Assembly: GCA_016801885.1 (NCBI GenBank)
Contig: CM028885.1
Span: forward strand, 20,409,834-20,473,833
Direction of reading: 5' to 3'
Length of the DNA stretch: 64,000 nucleotides
DNA from: Toxotes chatareus
Taxonomy: Eukaryota > Chordata > Actinopteri > Toxotidae
The notes under the pieces are model-generated. The model ran no database searches. It saw only the letters and a list, made by a program, of their open reading frames with translations, and was not told the origin of the DNA. Below are positions 1-13,300 of the stretch, piece by piece (the first letter of the stretch is position 1; the number at the start of each line of letters is the position of its first letter). The position numbers and the translations under genes are program-made.

Positions 1-1212
1 TCCTCACTGCAGCACAATTTAATCCATGACTCACTGAATGTGCGTGATAAAGGACTGTCTTCCAACTTCCTTGTCAAATAACTTCAGAAGTCTTTAGTTA
101 ATATAGAGATCAATCAAAGCTGGATTTTAATGGTTTCTGCTGGCCATTTGTGATGGGGATTATTTTCTTCACTTCCTTCAATACGTCTGGAAATGCAGAG
201 ATATGATGAAATTATGCCATATATCTTTGGAAATTTATGATTTCTAAAGATATATTGGATCATGACTTATGCTTGTCAAATGCTGTTAATTAGAGACCGT
301 CTGAAAAGGGGATGGAGTTGATTAGGGGGTAGATTCAGATTTTATTTCAGTCTGTCCTTATGAGATTTACGGTAAAATAAAAAATAGTATCAAGTAGTAA
401 AATAGTGTTATTAACAAACACAACTCTTTAATCGTAAATTTAACACAATAAAGACAGGTAACAAAGGTGTATTTGGCCCAGCAGAGAGGACAACAATTCT
501 GTGTCTGTATTGGGACTTTACTGTATAGAGGCAGATGTGAGTCTTCATAGTTATTAATGATTGGACATTATCTCTCAACAGAGTCCGTCATTTTTCACTT
601 TACGACAGAGCCTCCGAGCTTTATTTCATGCTACATCATAACAGACAGCAGAAGTACAGTAAAGTAAAATGTGTCATATAATATTAACCAACCAATTCAA
701 TCAATAAGTCCCTCAAATCAAATGACAAAAGACGTTGTTTGTCCCTGCCCTTTAGAATGACACTCACAAGCATTTTCTGATCTGACATCACTCTCAATGG
801 GACAACAACATTTGTCTTTGTCCTCCAAAAAAACTGTTACAAACCACTGCTGAAAAAAATAAAATCTATTTTATGACAGGAGAACACTGTGGTTAAGGTT
901 TGGTTAGGTTTAGGGAAACACGGTGGTTTGGGTTAAACCGACCACTTTGGTTAAGTTTGGTAAACCTGAAACTCAAACTGAAATGGCTGATTCTGTCTTT
1001 CTTCTTGGGAAAACAGTTTCAACCCATGATATAATTTAAATTCAGCATCACATGTCACCAACTTTTTCAATCAGTGGGTGAGTGTAAATGAAACGTGCTG
1101 ACTGTGGCTGTTTACAGTTTGGGACGTCAGTGTGATCAAGTCATTAATGCAGCTCTTGTTCTTCAGTGTGTGTTTTGATATTTAACACTGTGCTGTTTGT
1201 TTGTTTCCTCAG
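1..1212. other. Intergenic or intronic DNA, no gene seen
   Basis: No open frame with coding character and no RNA gene was recognised. The stretch around 885-975 is rich in GGTTAGGTTTAGG-like words, which I recall as common in dispersed fish repeats; it is too short to name an element. A pyrimidine-rich tract ends in CAG at 1212 and is treated with the next entry. Confidence 0.5.
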
Positions 1213-1335
1213 CTGTTCCGAGGAAACATCTCCAACATACCTGACTATGCAGCTCGGCACCATTATTACAAATGTTGGATCGTGATGAACAGACTTCAGA
1301 CGTCTGATCTCAGGCTATTACACCACCTGATTTAA
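1213..1335 (+). CDS. Orphan candidate terminal exon, unrecognised
   Basis: A strong acceptor-like tract (TTTGTTTCCTCAG) ends at 1212. It is followed by 40 open codons and TAA at 1333-1335, reading L-F-R-G-N-I-S-N-I-P-D-Y-A-A-R and onward. I do not recognise the protein. A second frame is open for about 23 codons, so the phase is uncertain. If real, it would be the last exon of a plus-strand gene that starts left of the window. No clear polyadenylation signal lies directly after it, and a chance acceptor in noncoding DNA is the main alternative. Confidence 0.22.
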   Translation: MFRGNISNIPDYAARHHYYKCWIVMNRLQTSDLRLLHHLI

Positions 1336-2946
1336 CTCATATTTATTTCCAATATTTGGAATCTAGGGTGGGACAAAAAACGTTGTGGTGCTCCAGTCAG
1401 TCAACCACAGAGCTGGCGCTTTCACTCACTGACAGTAACAACCATTTTCTTACACGAACAGCTGCTTATTCAGGCAACTACATCCATCAAGTTGCATGTT
1501 TCATGATTGTAATAGATTATTTGGGGGCTAAGATTCACCTGACATGAAGCAGTGGGTCCAGAAAATGTCAGTGCCATTGTGGATGGTCTTGCTTTTTTTT
1601 TTTTTTTTTATTATTATTAAATAAAAGATAAGACCCATGCCCCTTCCCCACCCCAATAATTTTAGAGTCCCTCAAAGGTTTTCCTTTTAAACTTGAATTT
1701 CAGTTCTACAGTCTCTCTTATTCCACAACATGCAAAAATCTTGCTTTAATTGAGACATGTGTCTCTTGGTTCATTATCCTAAAATACTACAGAATCAGTT
1801 AAGTACAGCTTTCCGTAAGAGGATCACACAATGAGGATTATTGCACAATGTTTGTATATTGTATATTGGAATGCAGTTATTGTGAGTAACTCAGCATTGA
1901 GCCTGAAACATGAAAAAATTGATTGTCTCACATTTCTCCTAATTACAACATCTGTGATCAATTTTTCGCTTGTTGTTGTGTCCAATTACTTCCTTGACCA
2001 AATCCCCACAGTCCTCTTGCTCTGGAGCTGGAGCTCAGCAAACAAGCCACTGCCTAATATTGTCTGGAACATTTATCCACAGTGTAGAGGTTCACTGCGG
2101 TGCAAACATTTAATCTACACCTAATCCCCATATTTCATCCCCACAATTTGATTGCCAGTTTTGAATGACAATGAGACACTAATTAAGCTTCCATACATGT
2201 TCCAGTGTCGTACTGTAAGTGGTAATTTAAAGGATCCAGTTAACGCGTCTCCCCTGTTTCTCATTCTTTACCTGTTATTGTCTCAGAGTGTGCACTGTGG
2301 TCTAATATTCTGCTTTTATAGAAAAACATATTTATCATTCTTGAACCATGCAGCGAATAATTGACCAATTATTCAGTAAAAGGAAGTGCAGATTCTGCAT
2401 AATGTCAGGTTCCTAAAATGCAGCAAATTGACAGTGTGGGATAAGCTATCTGTTTGTGTAAGTGCGTGGTATGCCTTTGTTACTTGTGATTTAATACCTA
2501 AAGTAATTGGCCAGGTGTTGTCTTCGTTCGGTGGCACGGCCAAAAAGAAACTTCCTGTGGTGCAACAAAGAAGATGAAAAGTGATTATGCAAGGTGGTGG
2601 TGAGGAGCGTATGATGATGTATGATCCAAACAAATCTACCTCTGGCTCTCAGACAACAACACACAGGCGACTGGTATCCTGATGCAATTAATCTCCACAA
2701 TCTTTGCCCATTCAATAAGGGTGGTAATATAGAAAAAGAGACTCGCAGACACTGCCTGTAATGTTGATTACTTGCTTTGTTATTACTCTGAAAGTATCAC
2801 CAAAGTTTGCTTTAAGATATATTAACTCTTCTCCAGTGATAAGCCAGACGGCTTCAAGCATGATGCGAGGCAGATTAGTGAGATACCACAAGAAATAGCT
2901 TATGGTGAGAATGCATGCGCACAGGAATGGTCATGATAATCCCTGC

Positions 2947-3016
2947 CCACACACACAAACAAGTACACTCACACACGCACACACACATAGACTCGTATTA
3001 ACACACACTCACCACC
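2947..3016. repeat. Imperfect CA microsatellite
   Basis: Runs of CA dinucleotides interrupted by AA, GT and CG steps. Low-complexity DNA with no coding meaning. Confidence 0.75.
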
Positions 3017-3197
3017 CCACCCTAAAAACAGTGGACAAAGAAATGTTTTCCAATTGGATTTCTCGAGCTCATCCTTTGATGAGAGTCTGCCTTTTTCATT
3101 GATCTCACGTTACCACAAAACTGGGAAGACCTCCAGTCCAATAATGACAGCTGGATGGAAAGTCCCTTTGGATTTTGTTATATATAACCCACAACCT

Positions 3198-3222
3198 AAA
3201 AGAAAGAAAGAAAGAAAGAAAG
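3198..3222. repeat. (AAAG)n microsatellite
   Basis: About six consecutive AAAG units directly visible. Confidence 0.85.
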
Positions 3223-5816
3223 GCACAAACAAAAAATAAAGAAAATTTTGAGTAAAGTTGCACGACAAACCTGTGCAGCTACTCTCTGAAGTCAGCACTC
3301 TCATTACGTATGCTAATAAATCCAATTACCTCTCAGCTGTTGCATCCATGCATCCATGAAAAATGAAATTTCACACTATAGTTCACCCCACTTGAAAGTT
3401 TTCATGTTTTATTGTTTTACATCACTGAATCAAAGGAGATTTAAAACCCTTCTGAAACATCTCTGCAAAGTGATCTAAATAAATTACAAATATTAAATAT
3501 AAAAATCCATGTCTACTTCCTGGTGAGCAAATATTTACAAGCACATATTTATCTTCTTTAATAGGACACAGCTGAATCATCACGGGTGTAGCCAGCTGGT
3601 TTTAGCGTTCACATAAATGGAGATCACTTGTGTGGATCTGAGGGCTTTCGGTTGATGCACCTGTCGTATAAATACACCTGTATCTGGAAAGTACAACTTT
3701 TAAAGCCACACAGGAAGGGGTTAAAAACAATAATGTTCATGTCTGGTTTGTGGCTAGACTTAATAACGTCTGTTCAGTCACAATCCCAATACAACCAGTC
3801 AGATCCTGAGCAGTTTTACAGATATGATGGACTGGTCTGCAGTGCAAGCTGCATGCACATCCTGTGGGAGGGAAGGTAATGATGGGAAAGATTCCTGTGT
3901 TTTCGACTTGTGTGTGTGTTCACGTCATCGGACAACTCAGGATGGCAGCTGCCAGTCCTCAAAATACTTGTTGAATTCTTCTAGAAGGAAAAGATTTCTT
4001 TGTTGGAGTAAATTGAGCAGAGTGGTCTGATGCAGTCGTGTCTTTTAGTTTGAAAAAAAAAAAAAGTCTTAATTTACTGAGAATTCATGGCAAATTATTC
4101 CTACACAAGAAAGTAAAGAAGTAGACAGCCTTGTGCAGTGAATGTAGACGTCTATCTGAAGTCTGACACAGTGTTTGACTGTTGTTGTGAAACTCGCACC
4201 AGATGTGCAAAGATGACAGACATCTATCCAAACAGAGTCAAAGCTGCACTTCCTGCCTGAAATTTATCTACAGTTTTAAGTACTGACTTGTAGGGGCTGA
4301 GTTCTTCAAAAAACCTATACTTTGCATTTCATATTTGCAGTTAATTTAGATTTCACTTTGAATAGAAGCTCTTATTTTGTTGATTAGTGTTTAAAAAAAA
4401 AAGCCATAATAAACCTACTTTCATTCAATACTGTAAGAAAATAAAAGATGAAAACTTCTAAGTAGGCGAGCACCTTTTCTTGGAACTGTGGCTACAGCAA
4501 TTCCGACTTCTGTGAGAGTATTTGCAAAGGTTTTTTTGTCTAACATACCCAAAAATCTGCAGCCGACTCAGTCGCGCTGCATGTGTATGACAGGAATTAC
4601 AATCGAGCTGTCATTACCTTGAGGCCAGTTGTACTGGTAATTGTGAGAGGATGACAACAGGTTGGCCAGCATTAAGGCTCATCTTCCTCTGGCTAGTTCA
4701 GCACCTGCCTGCTGGCCACCAGCCTAATTTTTCTCTGACAGCCTCTGCAGGAATGATTGATGCCTGAAGGCCGCTGATGGTGTGTGTGTCTCAGTGCCAA
4801 GCTGCTCTATCCATACAGTACTCCCTCTTGAAACTCATTTAGGCCACACCTGTCACTGCACACATTGGATGCTTGATGTTTTCCCTTATAGGCTTACTGT
4901 CCGTGGGCACACACACTTTCAAGATAAGCAGGTACTGCGCGGTGCTGATAATATTTTGGAAATTGTAATCACCTTTGGGGCATTTCAGAGGCAGTGTAGG
5001 TTAAAAAAAATCTGTAAATCTACATTGTTCAGCTGATGCTGCACAATGCTCGTGGCTGACAATAGGTTTATTAAGGAAATATACTGCTGGCATCAGGCAG
5101 TATAGTTGGCAGACAATTCCCATGGCCCTTTCACCCCTGTTTTGTCCAGTCTTTCCTCACACATATCATAAGACCACCAATATGGAAACTTAGCTTTTTC
5201 TCCATTGTTTGGTGTCGATAATCTCAGTATTTGCCTTGTGAATGATGACCTGAATGCATTGCAGTATACTGAACTCTTTATCCTCTTTTTATGCCACACA
5301 CACACGCACACGGCTCTTTTAGCTCCAAAGAATTTTAAACCACCCAATGTCCTGATACTATTGCATTTTTCATTGGTATTTTAAGCAAAGAGTTGTGAGG
5401 TCTTAGAAGTCAGCTGGCATTAATTCCTCTGAGGCAGAGGGATTCAACTTCTCCCTGGAAAGAGGCTTAAAAGAAAGTTCTCCTGCTTCCAAATGACAAA
5501 CTTTCTCCTTTCTCACATGTAATTTTATATTCTTCAGTGGACGGGAGAACAATAGATAACTGAATGTGAATATAGTTTGTTCTGTTTAAGGTCCAATGAT
5601 TAATTTAATAAAATATCTTATCAAGATTTACTTTTTCTTCCATATGCAAATTCTAAATAAACTTGACCAAACTGAGAAGTTGACTAATCTCATTGTTCTC
5701 TGTGGTTGTGGGCAATGGACTGTCAGGGGTGAATACATAATAGATCAAGGCAAGAAGAAATACAAGGAAACTGAGATCATTAATGCTGCTTTGTGGAAAA
5801 AACATGAAATTTAATG

Positions 5817-5839
5817 TTTTTTTTTTTTTTTTTTTTTTC
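5817..5839. repeat. Homopolymer T tract
   Basis: About 23 consecutive T residues. On the minus strand it reads as an A-run about 160 bases beyond the stop codon of the NAT8-like gene, so it is a possible internal priming site in cDNA work rather than a true poly(A) end. Confidence 0.8.
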
Positions 5840-6001
5840 AAACTACCATAACAGCAAGCTGGAGACGTAAGTGACCAGATGTCACTCAGCAGAGAGGTGT
5901 TTGCATTGAATGAGCCGAGAAGCATAAATTAACTGAAATACTCTTCATGTGCTGCGCAGTTGAGGTTGAATCAGGTGCCGAGGTACAAAGTCCATTTAGG
6001 G

Positions 6002-6753
6002 TTAAATGAACTTCTCCATTCGCATCACATTTATTCGGGCCAGCTTGGAGAACCAGCGATTAGCGTGTGTGTTACTGTGGGATGCAGTTTGAACAAAGCC
6101 GAATTTTTGGTAGAGGGAAATGGCCGCCGTCTGTGGCGAGCTGACGTCCAGAACCAGGCGGGAGTAGCCTTGCTCTTTGCAGAAGTCCAGGGCCTTCCGC
6201 GTCAGCTGTGAGCCCAGGCATTTGCGGCGCCATGGAAACACCACAACCATGTGGGACATCTCAGCGTAACTCCCATCTCCGGCATCTTGGACAAACTCTG
6301 AGCTTTCTCCCATCACTCCTCCGTTCCAGTCGTCAAACCTCTCAGCTTCTTCCTCCCCCCTCTTCCCCATCACCGCCGCCATCCCCACCACCTTGGGCTG
6401 GCCGTTAATGTCTGCCTCTGCCACCCAGAAACCATTATCTGGGTTTTCCAGGTAGTTGGCTTGAATGTCGGCCATGTCTGTGCTCAGTCGCCTCAACATG
6501 TAGCCTTCATAGATGTCGTAGCAGCAGTAATAAATGAGGCCAGCCCATGCGCTGCCAAAGAGTAAAGCTTGGAAGTAGGAGCTGCCTCCTAGCACATAGC
6601 CGGCCATGGAAATGCTCAGAGCAATGCCGATGTGGTCTGGGTGACTCATGGCCCTGAAGAAGGCCGGGTACACATGTTCGAGTATCCCATCACGAAAGAG
6701 TGACATGACCACATGTTGATCTGAAGGTCTATATTCCCTGATGGAGAACTGAA
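6002..6753 (-). CDS. NAT8-like exon 2, membrane segment and catalytic domain
   Basis: The minus-strand acceptor is a CT-rich tract followed by GCAG just before 6753. In this frame a TAA lies immediately upstream of the acceptor, so the frame can only be entered by splicing. It ends with TAA at 6004-6002. It carries the membrane segment and the whole GNAT fold. Confidence 0.88.
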
Positions 6754-7336
6754 CTGCATGTTAGCAAGAGAGAAAGGGAGAGAACGAGGGAGGGAGGGGG
6801 AGAATGAGAGCTCAGTGAGACTAATCTGTCTGCTGTTGCAATGAGAAATTCCTGCTGGATTTCACAATAGTTTCAATGCGCTCACGTAACTTGTTGACAA
6901 AAAAAAAAAGAAAGAATCAATACACCTCTCACAGAATCTTCACTTTTCCATTTTTAATTTAACTCTACTCTGCGTGAATATAAAACGTGTCCTTTGCACA
7001 TGACAAAGCGAGGTGAAAATCACAATTAAAATTATTATAGCATTGTTTCGCTTTAAGATTTCAAGTGTGAGGGTCATTCTGCGACGCAATACAATTAGGT
7101 CTCAAAAGTGCTAATGATGAAAATCAAAGCGAGGGGAGAATCCTGAGGCAACAAACAAAAGGTCTTTAGTTTTAGAGAAATGTGCAACGTGTCATCTAGG
7201 CATGTTAGTAGTGCAATTCATTTACACCCTAGCCGCCTTATTAGTGCTCTTGTCTGTAATCAACTCAACAACTTGTAAAAGGTATAAAAGATTAACATAA
7301 TCAGAACATGAACTTACAGTTATTTTTCTGGGCCAT
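6002..7336 (-). CDS. NAT8-like membrane GNAT N-acetyltransferase (2 exons)
   Basis: Probable acetyl-CoA-dependent N-acetyltransferase of the NAT8/NAT8L family, whose members are ER/Golgi membrane enzymes acting on cysteine conjugates, lysines or aspartate; the substrate here is unknown. Exon 1 (7336-7318) codes M-A-Q-K-N-N plus one base. Exon 2 (6753-6002) supplies the rest, joined in frame through a Phe codon at GT-AG sites, giving 256 residues against 227 in human NAT8. Visible features: family-type N-terminus with IREYRPSDQ (residues 11-19), a hydrophobic membrane segment about 48-82, the family motif STDMADI (97-103), the GNAT core with an acetyl-CoA loop at 182-187, then LVLDVSS and the terminal helix SLYQKFGF. 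Odd points: the loop reads R-R-K-C-L-G, with Cys where family members have Gly, and an acidic insertion of about 25 residues lies around 136-165. The first in-frame ATG in exon 2 (residue 23) would lose the conserved N-terminus, so the exon 1 start is preferred. Confidence 0.85.
7318..7336 (-). CDS. NAT8-like exon 1, 19-base coding micro-exon
   Basis: Read on the minus strand, ATG is followed by five codons and one base, then the donor GTAAGT. The leftover T joins TT at the start of exon 2 to make Phe. Phase and splice consensus both fit, and the join restores the N-terminal motif expected for NAT8 proteins. Confidence 0.75.
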
Positions 7337-10029
7337 GTCGACTCTCTCCCCTTGTCTGTCGCTCACTCTGAAGGGCTTTACCCTGCTGCTCCGCCTGAAC
7401 TTAAGCTACAGACTGTGATAATCAGCCATTCACAAAAGGGATTGAAATTAGTCTGAGCATGCTCACCTATGAGCACACACCACACACACATACACAGCGA
7501 GAACTTGTAGACCTTAAATGACTTTGAAGTATTCCTGCTACTCATTGTATCTAATGGCAAGGTTTATCTTAGACATTTTACAGTTAGATTGAGATAACGG
7601 CGAGGGAGCATGCTTTAACTTTAATTGAAATTAATCACAGTGTTGCTTTGATTGTGAAACGCAGAATATTTTCTTTTAAAAAAAAACTTAATTAGCTTAG
7701 TCAACAGAGTAAAGAAGTCTATCATTGGATTTCTCAAGGAGGATGAGCACAGATCCTGAATATATTAAGTCAGAAATCTGAGCAGAATGTGAATTCAGTG
7801 CTCGTTCCAGCACTTCATAGATATTTCCAAGAATAAAATGTTATTAACCTCTTTTTTGGGGGGGTGCTTCAGTTTTGGTGGTGTTCTCTCAGAAATCTGC
7901 TGTGGATGTCCACAGCACGTCTTCCCCGAAATATAAGGTGAAAGTAAAATTAATATTGTCTAGTCCCCTGACATAAAAGTGTCCTGTGGCGTCAGTGACA
8001 GTGTCTTGTGCAATAACCCAGTGGCCCTCTGACATGATTAAATTTCCTCTGCAGGTGAAGGGCCTTTACACCTGTTTAAATCAATAGCGCTGCCTCATGA
8101 ATCTGAGAGTGCTGGAAGGTCAAGCAACTCTGGAACTTTCTCAAACCATTTCACAACCACCGTGTGAATTCTGAATTCTGCACCAGGCGAGTGAAACCTT
8201 CTCAGACCTCTGCAAACACATTGGCTGAGCATGTGTTTCTTAGAGGGCGAAAGTTGTTTTCCTGCCTATGTTGTGGAGGCAAATGTAATGGCTGGCTGGA
8301 TTATATACAGAGGTTGGGGTGGACGGCAGGTGTGCGACCGTCACACCTGAGTCCAGTTTTCACCTCCAGATAACACAACATCAGTTAGAGAGAAAAAAAC
8401 CATTGTTAGAGAGAATCTTCTGATGTCAGATCAGTCCATAAAAATCACTTTTACTCACAAGGTACAGAGAAAAAAAAAAGGGTTTAAAAAAACTACTTTA
8501 AGCTTTCAATCAAGTGAAGTGCATGAAAAATCAGCTTCAGATAGAGCACGTAGGTAAATAGAAATTAAACGAGTTAAAGACCAACTTAACTTCTTGTCAT
8601 TCTGTGCTTTCGCTGTCACTCTTCATGAAGAAGCAGCAGAATTCTCTGTCTAATAGCTGATGAAATTCATGGGGAAATTTATTAGATTTAACCGAGGAGA
8701 AGTGAGAGTGAGCATCACCTACGAAGACTTCATCTGCAAAATACATTTAAAAATCCATCCCTAATGCAGCCTGTGAGAAAACAGAAAACTTGTCTTCCTC
8801 CATATCTTCTTTTCGTGGCCTTTTCCACAATTGACCCTGTCGTGTTTGAACAAAGCCAAAAAAAGGACCATCTATGGAAAAGTCCCCTATGTCTTATTCG
8901 TTTGGTGCTTGGTAGGTTGAGTAGCATCCTGCCGGTGACGGCAACCGACGACTGCTCAGTTTGAAACAGGTCGACTGTTTGCCACGGGAAAGAAAAGAAG
9001 CCTAATGTCAGAGACGTTACGGGGAATATATCTATGATTTCACTGTAAGACATTTGGCTTTTCATACTGAAATTATAAATAACTACAGCGAGCAATGACA
9101 AATGTTTGGATCCACTGAAGTAATTTGATCATGTCAAAGAGATCCTGTCACATCACGGTCACTTTGAAAAAGTCAAAACTGTTACTTGTAAATTTGTCGG
9201 TACAAGCTGTAGCATTAATCAAGTCACATCGGAGCATCATGAATGAGTCATAGTGTGAATTGCTTGAGCACAAAATACTTCATCATCACAAGCAATATTA
9301 ATTTCACTTGATAAAATTAGCTAAGTGTGCTTCATAGTTGATTGCACATTGTCTTGAAACAAAAAGTCACTAGAAAAAAGGTTAAAGTTGCCCTGGAAAC
9401 TAACCACTGTGGGCTAACTCCGTGCTCCACTTCTAATGGGCCCATGAGAACCCAATGAACTGCATTTTTATTCATGGACATGTACTTGCACAAGGATTGT
9501 AGGGGAAAGAGCCTGTTCGGTATGCTTGTCATAGAGCTAAGACATTAAGGGATTAAACCATTACATTATTGAGTTTTTCCTCTCATATCTAGTGGCTAAC
9601 CATCATTTGAACACACCTCAGACAATTTTATTTGCAATCCACAGCCTCTTCAGAAACTCTGAGCTGAATTTGTCTTGTGTTGTGACTGAAAAGTGCACGA
9701 ATGCAGAGCTAAAACTCTCCCCGGAGATTTCCATTTAGTTCCAGCCATCTTTCATTATTACGATAATGCATTTGCTCTTGTATAGAATATATATTTGGAA
9801 ATTCTTCAGCGTTTACGATGTGGTAATATCTGAAAGTGCCCCTGTCAGAGTAAAACATGGATACTGAACCACACTGGTGCTTTTCACCTGTGCAGCACAT
9901 GAGAGTGGAGGCATTCAGTAAAGGCAGGACACAGGCTTCAGTATCTCTGGGAGAACACAAAAGAAACAGCCTGCTACGCTTCGAAATAAATGAAAATGCA
10001 TTTTACACGGGATTCTGTTCTGGACTATT

Positions 10030-10390
10030 CTTTCAGTGGGAGCAGTAACTTCCTGGTGTCTGTGCTGGTTGACTGACCACTGGTCCTGACCAAGAAATAG
10101 AAATAGAAATGGCACATGAACTCACTGTAAAACAAGGAATTGTTTTTACATTTCTGTTTTTGTACGTACTAAACAAACAAGATGTAACATGTAAATTAGA
10201 GAGCTTTAGAGGTGCCGGTACACAGATTTTGTTACCCAGAGCCAGGTTAACTGTTTCCCCGGTTTCAGTCTTTGTGCTATGCTAAGTTAGCCCACTGCTG
10301 GTTTTGTATTTACCAAACAATCATGAGAGCTGTATTGATTTCTCATCCAACTCTCAACAAGAAAGCAAATAAATGTATTTCCCAAAACAG
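10030..10390 (-). mobile_element. Non-autonomous fish repeat (MITE/SINE-like)
   Basis: The block carries words I recall from a dispersed percomorph repeat: AGTAACTTCCTGGTGTCTG, AGAGCCAGGTTAACTG, GTTTCAGTCTTTGTGCTATG and CTAAGTTAGCCCACTGCTGG. The same motifs recur in opposite orientation at 43976-44275. No coding capacity. Edges are approximate, and the family name was not verified. Confidence 0.55.
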
Positions 10391-13300
10391 AAAGCTACTT
10401 CTCAAGGTTATGGAAAGATTATGGTCAACAGTGACTTGAAGCACACGTTTGCTTTGTTAACATTTCATCAAAACTGCGATCTTTCCCTTAAACAAAGTGT
10501 TTCTGTTGCTGAAACCTAACAACTGGCGGAATGTGAAGCTTCGGGTCCACCATCCACCCCGACTGCCTCCCCGCAAACTCCTTCGCTCGAAAACACATTG
10601 CCACTGAACAACGTTCAGGCAGCAAAAGACTTTCTGTCAATACAAATCAGTAGTTTACAAAAGTAATTTTAAGGAGACAGGGTTGGTTTATCTGCACATC
10701 ATGAGCAGCAACCTGCAACTTTTGGCAGAAAAAAATCAGAAGAGAGCTCTGGGAAGTTTACACCTTCGTTTTATGTTTCCTGAATGCAGATTGTCACAGT
10801 TTGTGTTTCACTGTATTTAATCACAGATGTCATTGTACTGAGAATCCAGGGAGCACATTATGCTTTGGTTGTCTCGTAACACGGTTTTAGATTATGAGAG
10901 AAATGCTCATAATCAAAGTCTGAAGTCAAGAGCCAAGAGCAGTGAAAGGCTGTCGTCTTTCAAATCTTATTTCATGTTCATCTTACTTTATCGCAATCCA
11001 AGTCATGTCTCCTTCTTTGTAACCGCTAAGACACTTCACCTGGTGTATGCGGACAAAAGTGATTGTCTCACCTCAAAGTGAGAATCCCAGTTAATTTTCA
11101 CACTGAAATTAGTAGGATTTTAGAGAGACACAAAGCTCCTTTCAGATGCTACGCTGTACAGTATTTTTTAAATTCCACTGAACAATAACAAAAAGGCATC
11201 TAGACACACACTGAATGGGAGAATGATGATGGGGTCAGGTGCAAACAATGCGTGAATGACTGCTGATAAGCTCTGGACATTACCAGGCCTCCTCCTTTCT
11301 AAAGCTCACAGACGTTTAATTTTCTCTCTACACACCGGACAGCGGGATGGTTAAACCATGGACGTGAATCGTTGCTATTCTCAGACATCTATGAGGCAAA
11401 AAATGTAAAGTTTGGCCTACGGGTGGCACCATAGAAAAGGCCTAAATCACAGGTAGTACACTGATGGAAGTATAGTGATTTATAGTGATTTTTAAACAAG
11501 ATATAGGATGAGACAATAATGTTTATATCGATATAGTTTGACGCAGTGGTTAATTCGGCTGCATTAAATGACTGTATGCGTGAGCAGGTACAGTAGAAAG
11601 AGAAGCAAACAGATAAAGGGCTGAAACCGGTCGACACAAAGCAGAATGCAAACACGGCACAGTGACGTCACGAAAATGCTAATTAGAGCCTGACGGCTTC
11701 TGGCAATATTTAGCAACTTTTCGAGCTGGCTTTAGCTGCTTTCCACTGAAAGCTCTGTACTTTAAAACAGGGTAGGCCTGTTGTTATTTCTGTTCTGTTT
11801 GCATTCGCATTTGTTATTTGCACAGCTGTGTGTTTTGTTGAGCAGGAGGGGAAAAGCTATAATTGTACTCTATCAGTCTGTTATTGTCGTTGAAAACAAC
11901 CGAAGGAGCATTCTCAGAGACAGGCCTGTTTTTATTTAATGTAAACTACTTATTTTACACAATTTCCATGTTTTGCACCTGTGTTCTCAGACCGGGAAGG
12001 AAACCCTGTCTCTTCAGTTTATTTTGATCTCAGTCTGTTTTAATAAAAGTACTTGCTTTGACTTAAAGCTGATAGAGATATATCCACCGTGACCTTCTCC
12101 TGCTCTATAACCACATCAGCTCACCTCTGTCTTTGCTCCTAATGGACATGAGTCATCACTTCTACTTGAAGGCTTTGTCATTTAAATGTGATCATGTTGT
12201 TTCTGGGGATTTGTTGATATGACTGATGTCGTTGTTTTTCTTGTGAGGACAGTAAGGACTCACTGACAGCGTGTGACCCACCTCAGAAACACTCACCCCC
12301 CTTCGTTCTTTTCCGTGTCAGCCTGCAAACTGGAAGCCGCTTGATCCACATCAGTTCTGCAGAGAGGCAGAAATTTTATCACATTCCAAACCCAGATCAG
12401 CACATTCTGGCCTGCTCGTTAATGAAATGATGCTATGTGATGGCGCCAATTTTACACATTTACATCTTCTGAGATACAGTTTGTAATAAAAATAAAGCAT
12501 TAACTGGTACATCATTTGCTAGTTTCCAGTTGGCCTGGATGCATTTTGATACACACAGCTGGCTATTCATCATTCAAATTGTTATTTTCCACTTGATCTA
12601 CACCGCAAGCCACACGACGGGCCGCTGGTCTGATTTACGCGTGCCAGCTGCAAAATCAACCTTATCATTAAAGAAATTATTTTACTTGAGCATTTCTGTA
12701 TCAATTTACATCTCAACAGAACTGCGACAGAAAATTTTATCTGTTTAAAGGATCTGCATGAGATGTACAACTGACCTTGTCCCTTCGTTGTATGGTTAGT
12801 GTTAATGGAATCTAAATACAAATGAATAAAGTCCAACAACAAAAACAAGTCACTGAGTAAAGGTGGTCTGTTTGCTCTTTGCCTGAACACAGATCGAACA
12901 ACAACAAAAAGCTTTTCAGCAGAACTATATTGTAGCTCAGGCTCATCCCAGGCTCTCTGGGGAAGGCTTGGTCAAAGAAGGAAGCTGCAGCAGCAGCAGC
13001 CTGAAACTAAACTCCATCTATCACACTTAAAAAGCTGCCCATCTCTACCTAACCACCAATATGCCAGGAGATGTTGAGGGGATTATGTAGGGATTTTGTA
13101 GCAAGATAAAGCTGTGAATAACCATTGGCTTGTTCTTCATTACGAGAAGCTGTTATTGTTTATGGTTAATTACTGACTTGGGGACATGGCTCAAAAGAAT
13201 ACAAGTCCCTGCATGGCTGTGGGCGATATTAAACAACTGATTTGCCTCAGACAAGGCACATTGTGATGAGAAGCATCCTTAGGAAACCCTGAAAGAACAA

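Larger units (their letters stand above)
1336..6001. other. Intergenic stretch, simple repeats only
   Basis: Only short open frames are present, none with family resemblance or splice-site support. It contains a CA-rich tract near 2947-3016, an AAAG microsatellite near 3198-3222 and a T-run at 5817-5839. The last part, below 6001, should hold the 3' UTR of the minus-strand NAT8-like gene. A possible minus-strand AATAAA (TTTATT on the plus strand) lies near 5065, but no site can be chosen with confidence. Confidence 0.5.

Noticed and set aside
8730..9101. 123-codon minus-strand open frame
   Set aside because: No family resemblance, no splice sites, ordinary intergenic composition; similar chance frames occur elsewhere in the region.
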